Of a stretch of DNA of 23,568 nucleotides, positions 10,236-19,487 are shown piece by piece. The translations under genes and the position numbers were made by a program. How positions within the stretch are numbered: the first letter of the stretch is position 1; each line of letters starts with the position of its first letter. The stretch is from Haplosporangium gracile (lineage: Eukaryota; Mortierellomycota; Mortierellomycetes; Mortierellales; Mortierellaceae): positions 15,326 through 38,893 of the forward strand of contig JAAAUF010000337.1 of NCBI GenBank assembly GCA_015499985.1, written 5' to 3'. The notes beneath the pieces were generated by a model. The model saw only the letters and a program-made list of their open reading frames with translations, made no database searches and was not told the origin of the DNA.

Positions 10236-13200
10236 CTATATCTCCGACCGAGCACCAGAAGCCCCAGCCGAGGCATGACCATTGTCGCCGGACTGGAGGC
10301 GGGCCAAAGGAGGGAGGAGAGGCTTACTCGTAAAAGAAGCTTGCCACAGATCGGCTCCTGAAGAAGAGGAGGCGGCCCCGTTCCCGGAGGAGAACCAAAA
10401 AGAGTCGCTATAAATAGGGTCGATCGACATATCCAGATGATGGTTGAATTGGTGGTGCAGCGATGCATGAAGACCGCCTCCAGTGCTAGTTCCAGAAAGA
10501 AGCGACGACGAAGAGAGCTGATCCTGCGAGAATGTGAGAAGCGGATGATCATCGTCCTCCTCATGGACCTCATCCAGATCAAACTCCCGCTCAAGACTCT
10601 CCCAGACCTCCATCTCCTTCTCAACAGCCTCCTTGAGTTGAACATTCGATTCCTTCAATTCCAAAATATCCGCATCCAGATCTTGGATCTTTCCGTTCTT
10701 TTTCTGAACATCCTCCTCGAATGCCGCAACTTTCAGGGTCGTCTCGCGGTCCTTGTCCTTGTTGGCCTTGGCAGCAACCTTCCAGACAATCTGTTGCTGC
10801 TCTAACCGCTGAAGCCGCAATTGCAACGGCGCAACCTCATTCTCCTGCAACTGACTCGTCTGGGCCACCCAGTTCGCTCGGTCTCCCTCCAGTCGCTTCA
10901 TCTCGGCCTGCAGTCGCTGGCATTCAACCTTGAGGGGGGCAACCTCAGTCTTGAGAGTCGACTGTGCAGCCTGGACATCCAAATCCAGCGTCCGAATCAC
11001 ATCAACTATATCCTCGAGCGACTGCTGGGTCGAAACAGTCGACTCCTTGACCTCGCGCAACTCATCCTGCAGTGTCACAGTATGGGCGTTGGTCTGCTTG
11101 ATTGATTCCTGAAGGAACGACAGTTTCTGCCGTCGCTTTTGGTCCTGGAGTGCGGCTTTTGCCTGCCCGCGTCCGATACCCTCGAGTTCCTGTCGTAATA
11201 GAGCTTCGGATTTACTTTGGTCTCGCTTTAGCTTCTTAATGGTTGCCCGGGCGGCTGCGGCAGTGTCGACGGATGCCTGGATCGAAGCCTGGAGTTGTTC
11301 CAGAAGCATCTGGTTCGCACTCTTTTGTTCTACGAGTGAGGAGGCGAGTTTGTCGGACAGAGGTAAGGAGTCTGAAGAACGCGTCGACTGAGACAAAGAG
11401 GCGAGCGCGTCAGATGCAGCGGTGGCCAAGGCAGGCAGGGCAGAAGCGACAGTGTTGGTGGTGCTGGTAGCCTTGGACTTGCCGCCATCTCCTCCTGATC
11501 CTGGTCCTGTCCTGTTGTTGTTGTTGCTGCTGTCCCGTTGCGCCTTCTGGTTCCGTTTGCTCTTGCGGTTCTTTGAGTTCTTTGGCGCAGGGTCGATGGG
11601 TTTGATGAGTTTCTCGAGTACAGTGGTCGTCGGTATTGGCGTCCCAGCNNNNNNNNNNTTTTTTTTTTAAAGAAAATAGTTTTCACGTGACAAGGCAAGG
11701 AGAAAGGCATACAAAAAAAATTAATAAACGAGTCATTCTGCATTCTGCATGTTGCTGCGGGAGGGAAGCGAAGGGAAAGAATGTGCACCAACAAAAAACA
11801 ACAACAAAATGAAAAACAAACAAAGATAAACAGACTCGAAAAACAAAAAAGAAAAAAGGCTTACGTGGTGCTGCGCGGGTGCCAACTCTGGCGATAAAGC
11901 TCGAGAACCGGTGCACTTTCATCTCGATCTCATAATCGGTCGCCGGCGTAAGTCCAAAAAGCGTAAAACTCTGCTCGTCCGGGAAATGGTACTGGACTTG
12001 CCGCCAGGGGATATAGTTGACGTGGATCACAATGTCAGAAGTCGAGATGATCCTTGGTGTTGGTGTTGATGCTGATGGATTTGAAGACGGTCGATTCGTT
12101 GATGAGGATGAATTGGAAAAGGAATTGGCGATAGATCCGACCTTTATGGTCGATAGATCGATCGTGTCGTTCGATATCCTTGATCCTGTCGTACTCTCGT
12201 CCGTTGCTGTTGTAAACGCTGATGATGATGGCATTGATGATGTGATTTTAGAATCCTGTGCTGAAGGTTGTTGCTCCGAAACTGGTGTCTCCGATAGTGC
12301 ATTGAGACAAAATGACACCGTGAAGGGCGTAATCTCTGTAATGCACAGTTCAAAGCGCAAGTTGCTGTTGTCTGTCGATTGGTTTGTTGCCCGTCTACTT
12401 GTCGATCTAAGATGGACAAAAAACATCAATGGACTTGATTAAGAAAAACCGCACTGACGCTCATGTAACAACGTGTTTGCTTTAACAGAAAAAAAAATAC
12501 AAAAAAGATGAGGCTTGAACTGATTACTTCACCTGAAAGAAACGGGTCCTTCCTTTTGAGCGCCAACATAGTTGAGATATCGTCCCTGGATCTGATCCGG
12601 CTCTGCGCTATGAAGCATGACATCAACCAACTCGGACATGAGGATGTAGAGTCCAAACCCAACAGTGTGGACGGGGATGACTTTATAGGGCGTCAGATCC
12701 AGAATCGAGGCCGACGAGAGATCCCTCCTGTAAATGTCGACAAGTCCAAAGAGGAACCAGAGCAGACAGGAGACCGAGTCACCAAAGACAAGTCCGCGAG
12801 TGAGATTGATAACATAAAAGTAGACGAGGATGTTGGCGACAGTGGGCAAGAAACCGAGTCGATCTTGATGCAGAAAGAGTTGACCAACGAGCAGATCAAG
12901 CATTCCCAAGAACGAGGTCAATCCGAGTCCATGTTTGATTGAGGTTTGGAAGGCTCTTCGCAAAGCGACGATGGACTGGACACAGAATCCGATCCATTCA
13001 AGGCGGGTCGGAAGGGAGGTGATCTGACCGTTCAGGGCAAACATGACCACGTAGAAGGCGACGAGGTCGAACAGCTTGTGGTGCATCGAGAAGAATAGTT
13101 TGAGGTGGTCCTGGAAGCGGGTAGTCAGGGCTGCGGGCCATGGGGTCGAGGATAACAATCCTGTCTGCTCTGACTCCGATCCAGCTCCAGCTCCAGTTGT

Positions 13201-13371
13201 ACCGCTTGTTGCTCCAGCTGTTGTTGCTGCTCCTTCAGATTGAGAGGAAACTTGTTCAAAAGGGTGTTGTTGTTGTTCGATTGATTGCTGTTGGTGATGT
13301 TGAGAGATGGTTCGTGGTCCTGGTGCTGGTCCTGGTGGTAGGTGTTCGGTCAGTTGTTGGTCCGATTCCAT
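10236..13371 (-). CDS. multi-pass membrane, fibronectin type III and coiled-coil protein, three exons, spans an assembly gap
   Basis: I join three exons on the minus strand: 13371-12533, 12406-11865, and from the gap edge 11648 to the stop at 10238-10236. The first exon seems to end in TGA (12531-12529), but CAG|GTGAAG there is a good donor. The frame continues exactly at CTTAG|A (12407/12406) through a 126-base intron. Exon 1 (279 residues): Gln/Gly/Ala-rich head, then five or six hydrophobic helices from about residue 93. Exon 2: fibronectin type III strands (LRFELCITEITPFTVSFCL, 296-314; LFGLTPATDYEIEMKV, about 429-444), separated by about 88 Ser/Thr-rich residues. Exon 3 (at least 470 residues): basic linker, about 250 residues of heptad-like coiled coil rich in Leu, Gln, Glu and Lys, then a low-complexity tail ending GARSEI. 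FN3 plus coiled coil resembles an uncharacterised fungal family; its function is unknown. The acceptor of intron 2 lies in the gap. Confidence 0.75.
11649..11658. other. assembly gap (10 N) inside an intron
   Basis: Ten N bases lie next to a run of ten T. On the minus strand the gap follows a donor (GTAAGC, 11864-11859) and precedes the open frame of the coiled-coil exon, so it hides the acceptor and perhaps a few codons. The true gap length is unknown. Confidence 0.97.
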
Positions 13372-14580
13372 CGCTGTGGGGCCAGAAGGGGCCAGACCCT
13401 GTTGGGCCGTAGACCTGTCTTTGACGGCGTGGCCAGAGGAGCTACGAGACTCCTCGAGGACAGTAGTAATAAGAGCCGAGGCTGACAGGGCTTGTGTTCG
13501 TATTCAGATCCAGCCAAATGGATGTTGAATCTGACCAGGTCGTTGCTCGTTTGTCGTTGTTGTTGTGATTCCTGTAATGCTGTCCTCCTGGCAGAGTGAG
13601 TGAATGCTGGATAGAAGGAGGAGGGTGTCAGAGTAAGGTTGATAGGGAAGAGAGGATGATGCAGAAAGAGATCCAAAAAGTGTAAAAAAGAGAGACGATC
13701 TTGAACACTTTCAAATAGGGAAATATGAGGAGAGACTGGCAAAGTAAGTACTGGCTGGGCTGGACCAAACGGCTCAGACAGGGAAGGGGCATAATCTTGA
13801 CCCTCTTGAAGCAGTCACCTTCCCTTCGTTAATTTGCACGGGGTGTGAAAGTAACAACGACATGGCTCCAGCACGGAGGGGGATGGTTCATCGTGTCAAA
13901 ATTCTTTCTTGGTTGACTGCATGCCAAACATAATAAGTGTGTGTCGCATTCATTATTTATTATTGGGGAATATGCACCATATCCAAACTCCACTTTCTCT
14001 CATCGGTGGACTGCATCCCCCACACACGTTCATAGCAATAGTATGCCCCTCCTTCTCCCTTCGTTGGCTATATGGAATGGACAATACCCCTGCTCTGCTC
14101 TGCTTTGCTCTGCTCTGACTCTCTTCTCACGACATTTTGAATCGCATTGGAAGAACGAGAACTATTGGATCGAGAGAGTGCCACACAGAGTACAGCGAGC
14201 AGATAAAAAAAAAAAAAAAGTGGCGTGAGATTCAAATCCATCCAATTCATCATTCTCAGGGGCAATTGAACTGATGAAAAATATTAAAATATTTGGGCCG
14301 TTGGAGTTGAGATTGTGCGCTGATATCAGTGCTGCACAACACAGAAGCGATTTTGCACTCGATGTCATTGTCAATGGCGTTTAGGGCGCCCTACCTGCCT
14401 TTGAAGGCCTCTTTTGTTGTTGTTTCTTTAATCGTTCTTCTCGTTCTTGTATTCTTGGCAAACACTCTCTTTCGTTTTTCTTCTCTTTTCTTCTCTTCTT
14501 TTCTCTTCTCTTCTCTTCTCTCTTACTTTTTCACCGCTTCTCCACTCCACTCACTCCTCTTACCCCTACTCACGAGAAGA
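13372..14580. other. divergent intergenic region between the FN3/coiled-coil gene and the aldehyde dehydrogenase gene
   Basis: No separate gene is seen. The minus-strand open frame at 13742-13350 overlaps the N-terminal coding part of the FN3 gene out of frame and is probably leader sequence. The region holds TGCTC pentamer repeats near 14092-14118 and a perfect AT-rich inverted repeat at 14279-14294. Next to the aldehyde dehydrogenase start there is a pyrimidine-rich stretch (14470-14570). An open frame in phase with the dehydrogenase runs back to an ATG at 14329. Confidence 0.5.
14279..14294. repeat. AT-rich perfect inverted repeat
   Basis: AAATATT and AATATTT are separated by AA in the divergent promoter region, about 290 bases upstream of the dehydrogenase ATG. 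It could be a protein-binding site or chance in AT-rich DNA. Confidence 0.4.
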
Positions 14581-17065
14581 ATGGCGTCGTCGATTGCGGC
14601 AGTCCTCAGGGACAATATCGCCCTCCTCAGGACAAGTCTCCTCCAAATCGACATTGATCTTCTCACGACCAACCTAACCGCAAGTCCCCTTTTCCTTTAC
14701 CTCACCATCATTGCCGTTATCCTTGTCGCAAACACTCTCTTCCGTTTAACAAGGGCATACCCCTCTATCCCCTTCCACGTTCCCGTCCCCGAAGGCAAGC
14801 AAAAGACTCATTCACATTTACTCTCATCACTCCCTCATTATGATTCACAATCTACTTTATTGCGTGCGTGGTCATCACGTCTGATCACCCCTCGTCTGAT
14901 CACCTGGTTCTTTATTCATCAACACACACACTCTTTTGCTACTTTTCTTTCATACAAGCTCGTTTTCTATTCCCATGATCATTAACACGCCCTCTCTTTC
15001 TTCCTGACAAAATGACATGTAGAAGCGTTGCCGGGATGGAAGGGCGGAAGTATCTTGAAGAACCCAAGCATCCAGGTACAGGGCTCAACACATACCAACA
15101 GGAAGGCTTGTGCTTTAGTAATCCTCTGAGACTATATGTGTTACCACCACCACTGCCATCATCCCGCCAAATTTACATGGCAGTTGTACCTAAGAAACTT
15201 CCTCACATACCAGACCTGAGCACTAACCATTGCCACATACATCCAGAATCATGTATCTTCCACAATGCATGCAGGCACATACTCCTAACACGTACATTTT
15301 TTTTTTCCTCCTTCCCTTCTAAAACCAATCTCATACAAAATATGTTAGGATCCCGCTCGCCCCGATCAGATCATCTGCTACGACCCCTCCACAGGCCGCC
15401 ACCTCGCCACCATTCGCGCACACACAAAAGCCGACGTCGCCACTGCACTCGCCAAGGCTAGAAAGGCCCAAGCCAAATGGGAAAAGACCACCTTTGCACA
15501 ACGCAAGATTGTTCTCCAGTCCCTGTTGGACTTCATTCTTCTCCACCAGGAATCGATCTGCAGAGTCGCCGCCAGGGATACGGGCAAGACCATGGTCGAC
15601 GGCAAATTTGGCGAGATTCTGACAACCTGTGAACGTATCCGCTGGACTTTGGCGCATGGAGAGGATGCCCTCAAGGATGAACATCGTAACCCCGGGCTCC
15701 TTATGTTTTACAAGTCTGCTCGTGTTCAGTACCGTCCCATGGGAGTTGTTGCGGCGCTTGTCTCATGGAACTACCCCTTCCACAACACTTTCGGACCTCT
15801 GATCACAGCGCTTTTTGCAGGAAACGGAATCTTGATCAAGGCCTCGGAGCAGGTTGCCTGGTCGACAACAACCTACTTTGGCCAGATTGCCCGTACTTGT
15901 CTCGAGGCCTGTGGACATGACCCGGACCTGGTCCAATTCCTGGTCGGATTCCAAGAGTGTGGCGAGGCTGTCGTGACGAGCGGAGTCGACGGAATCACAT
16001 TCATCGGATCCCCTCAAGTCGGAGCCAAGGTTGCCACGGCAGCCTCATACAACTTGACGCCCTGTGTGCTGGAATTGGGTGGCAAGGATGTGGCGATTGT
16101 CAACAAGGATGTCGATCTCGAAGCCGTGGTTCCGATTCTGATGAGAGGTGTTTTCCAAAACTGTGGGCAGAACTGTATTGGTTTAGAGAGGATTATTGTG
16201 CATGAGAGTTTGCATGAGAGTTTGATTGAGATGGCTGGCAGCAGGATCAAGCAGTTGAAGCAAGGCCCACCATTGGAGATTGAGAACATTGACTGTGGCG
16301 CTATGACCATGAGCGGACGCGTAAGTTTTCCTTCTCTCTCGTTCTTCGATCACTTGGGTTGCTAAAAAAGACGTAAATGCAGGTAACTAACGATCTTGTT
16401 TGTGTAATTTACACTTATAGAACCAGGCATTGGAAGGATTGGTGAAGGAGGCGGTTAAGGAGGGCGCTACTCTGGTCTATGGAGGTGAAGGATACGTGCA
16501 CCCAAAGTTCCCCGATGGTCAATTCTTTGCGCCAACACTGATCACCGACCTCCGCCCCGACATGAAGATTGCACAAGAAGAGGCCTTTGCCCCCATCATG
16601 ACTGTCTTCAAGTTCAAGACCCTAGACGAAGCCATCACCATCGCCAACTCGACCCGGTACTGTCTCGGCTCCAACGTCTTTTCTCGCAACCAAAAGGAAG
16701 GTCGCTACATGATGGATCGCCTGAAGGTCGGCATGAGCAACTTGAACGATTTCGGCGTTAATTATCTCTGTCAGTCGTTGCCCTTTGGCGGTGTGGGGAT
16801 GAGTGGATATGGTCGTTTCGGTGGTCCTGAGGGTCTGAGGGCTGTATGTCATCAGAAGGCAGTGACGATGGACCGGTGGCCAATGTTGATCCAGACGTTC
16901 TTGCCACCCGTGTTGCAGTACCCGATGAACAACGTTGGAGATGCGATTGTTGTGACACGGGATCTTGTGAATATTATTTATGCTGGTTGGACTGGAAGAG
17001 TTCATGCTGTCTTTGAGATTGTGAAGACTCTCCTCATCGGTGCCAACCAGCCCGAGCAGCTCTAG
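14581..17065 (+). CDS. MSC7: membrane-anchored aldehyde dehydrogenase, Msc7-like
   Basis: An NAD(P)-dependent aldehyde oxidation enzyme of the ALDH superfamily, probably ER-bound. Exons are 14581-14794, 15023-15075, 15349-16320 and 16421-17065, giving 627 residues with every phase consistent. The N-terminus has one strong hydrophobic helix (LYLTIIAVILVANTLF, about residues 39-54), then a link to PGWKGG typical of the Msc7 branch. The ALDH core shows WNYPF (229-233), the GSPQVG cofactor loop (309-314), general-base Glu331 in ELGGK, and catalytic Cys365 in QNCGQNC. A C-terminal extension with a second weakly hydrophobic stretch follows the core. The first intron uses a GC donor (AAG|GCAAGC) with an AG acceptor at 15021-15022; the other two are GT-AG. 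An in-phase ATG at 14329 could add 84 residues, but that stretch looks like leader. The physiological substrate is unknown. Confidence 0.9.
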
Positions 17066-17357
17066 TTTGTAGCTGTTTATGGTAGTTATATTACTTCATA
17101 AACCAATTCCATTGTCAAGCCATACTCCACACTGTCATACACGCCATGTATGTGCGAGTTAAAATTGACTCCCCGCAGTTTCTGCGTGTGCGTTGACTCT
17201 GTTTCCCATCAACAGTGAATTATTATGCGTCATTTTCGTGCATACGAAGGTAAAAAGTATTTAAAGGGAAAAAGCTCAGCGGTTTGTTTCTCTTTTCTCT
17301 CAACTTTTTCTTTCTCTCACCCACGCCCCTTTCTCTCTCTCTCTCGCTTTATACAAC
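17066..17357. other. short intergenic region between dehydrogenase and truncated oxygenase
   Basis: About 290 bases without coding signal. It contains the dehydrogenase 3' flank and a pyrimidine-rich tract (17284-17347) with a CT run. In the frame of the next gene there is a stop at 17262-17264 and no ATG between it and 17358. Confidence 0.6.
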
Positions 17358-18186
17358 GCCAAATCCATCATCAGAACGGGCTGCGAAGGCAGGATAATCC
17401 CACACGCCCAACTCCACGCCCTCCTCCTATCCCAAATCCCTTCCTCGCGGATCCACACCTCCAAACGCCTCCTCTGGTTCACACAAGGTGAGAACGGTGT
17501 CCAGGTCCGCTTCTCCGACAGTAAAACATTCGACGGAGATATCCTAGTAGGAGCAGACGGACCTACCAGTGCGGTGCGGCAATGCTTGTTTGATAATTTG
17601 AGTAAGCGGAAGAAATTGCCTAGAGGGGATCGCAGGGCTATGAAGGAGGAGAGGGAAGCTGGGATGGTAGTGGATGGAGCTAGCGGTTGGAGGAAGAATG
17701 TGTGTTTGGTTGGGCAGACCGAGTTGTTGGATCGTGGGATGATCTCTGGTCCTTCTTCCATGAAGGGTGTAAAGAAGGAGGAAGGGAAGGAGGAGGAGGA
17801 ATGTAGGTTCTACAACACCCGATCAAACGACCAGCCTTACTCTGTAAGTTTTATAACCGCTAGGTTCATGTCGTTTGCTACAGTGTATGCATCTGATGCT
17901 ATCTTAGTTGTCCCTTCTTGCTATTTACTTGAAAATGAATGGAACCTCCCATTGATACTATTGTTTTTTTACCTGTAATAGTGGAACACGATGACATGTA
18001 AGGATGGGACGGTAAGCTGGTCCGTTACCCAGCACTTCGCCTCCTCCCCTTCTCCTTGCTCTACATCCACCTCAGCCACATCTTCTTCCCAATCATATCA
18101 AATCGACTGGAGCAGTGATGGCGTGGCCGTCGAAAGTATCGCCACCCAAATCCGCACTTTCCCCGTACCCTTCCCTCTAGGAAGTG

Positions 18187-18226
<40 letters not shown>

Positions 18227-19230
18227 AGTTAATACCAAGCAACCATCGATGACGTTAGGAGATCTAATCGACAGGACACCCAGGGATAGGATGGCCAAGA
18301 TTGTGGTTGAGGAGCGGATGTTTGAGACGTGGTATTACTGTCGGACAGTCCTTATTGGCGATGGTAATTAATTGCGCTGAGATTTGTTCGCATATGTGTT
18401 GAGGTGTGTGTGTGTATGTATGTGTGTATGCATGTCGTGCACTGTTGTCACTAACAACTCTTGCTTCTTTACTTCATCGTCCTCGTTTTTTACTTTCCGA
18501 AACAAAAGCATGCCACAAGGTGAGTTTTCATAACTAATGAAAGTTGATCATCCTCATCACCTAAGCAACACAAACGAAGCGCAGTTACACACTCTAATCC
18601 AAAGCAATTAATCACTCACCCACCCCTCTCCTCCCCTTCCTTCCTTAATAGCTAAACCCCGCCGGAAACCAAGGCGCACACCTCTCTCTCTTCGACGCCC
18701 ACACCCTCGCCCTCCACCTCACACATCTCAAAACCACACAACTAAAACACATCACCCCGGCATTCAAGGCCCACAAGTCTATCCGTCTCCCTGCTACCCA
18801 GCGGGCCTGGCTATTATCGAGAGCACTTGCAAAGTTGGGAGGAGGAGGAGTAGGAGGGAGTGGGGGAGGAGGAGTAGGAGGGAAGGTGTTGAGAAAGTTG
18901 CCGCCGTGGGCGTTAAGGAAGGTTTTTGAGCGTTTGGTTGGCAGTTCTGCCAGCATTGGTAATGTGAAGAAGGGTGGTGGTGGTAATGGTGGTAATGGTA
19001 CAAGTAAGGCACTGAAAGCGGCAGGATCGACGGTATTGTTGGGGAGGGAGAATGAGGATGGGGATGAGGATGAGGAGAAGGTTGTGGAGGAAGCTGTTGC
19101 GGCTGTGCGGTCTGTCAATATTGAAGACGATGAAGAGGAAGAAGGGTCAGAGTATGGTGTCGATGATGACTTGGATGATAATGACAGTAACGACAGGTCG
19201 AGTCAACAGAAGTCTGCAGTTGTTGTTTAA
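17358..19230 (+). CDS. FAD-dependent monooxygenase lacking its N-terminal FAD-binding fold (partial, possible pseudogene)
   Basis: Related to PHBH-type flavin monooxygenases of the fungal kind. Visible exons are about 17358-17843, 17982-18363, 18509-18519 (11 bases) and 18652-19230, with GT-AG borders in phase. Homology begins at EGRIIPHAQLHALLLSQ, goes through GDILVGADGPTSAVRQ (the conserved DG region) and CLVGQTE, and reaches the second FAD motif GDACHKLNPAGNQGA, assembled across three exons. The N-terminal GxGxxG nucleotide-binding fold, usually the first 100 or so residues, is absent, and only about 290 bases separate this frame from the dehydrogenase stop. No in-frame ATG is seen. Lineage-specific additions are twelve Asn in exon 2, Gly-rich stretches, and a strongly acidic C-terminal tail ending SAVVV. 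Without the first FAD motif a normal flavoenzyme is unlikely. The frame is otherwise open, so decay is recent or the fragment is still expressed. Confidence 0.72.
18189..18224 (+). repeat. AAC trinucleotide repeat encoding twelve Asn
   Basis: Twelve perfect AAC units lie in frame within exon 2 of the oxygenase-like gene, between PLGSD and KVNTK. Confidence 0.95.
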
Positions 19231-19487
19231 GACAATTATTTAGCAACTCTTAAATACCCTTGAGGGCCTTGACTGCACACCCACAATAACAGAGCGTTGT
19301 TTCCATGCAAAATTGGATTGGTATTTATTTTTTTTGATTAACTGTTTGATTTGTGTGTTTGTTTGTTTGTTTGTTTGTTTGTTTGTTTGTACAAAATGCA
19401 AAAAAAAGAAAAAGAAAAACATCCCTTCTCTTCCCTCGTCTTTCACCCTCTTCCCACTACCTCAGTAACAAGGTCCAAAGGAGGAGC
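19231..19487. other. convergent 3' region between the oxygenase-like gene and malate synthase
   Basis: The two genes end tail to tail 257 bases apart. A GTTT tetranucleotide microsatellite (19357-19390) occupies the middle. No further coding signal is seen. Confidence 0.7.
19357..19390. repeat. GTTT tetranucleotide microsatellite
   Basis: Eight and a half perfect GTTT units in the convergent 3' region. Confidence 0.95.

Noticed and set aside
17225..17250. ATG at 17225 with a GGTAAA donor as a first exon for the truncated oxygenase
   Set aside because: The phase does not match the CAG acceptor at 17372-17374, and it would not supply the missing FAD fold.
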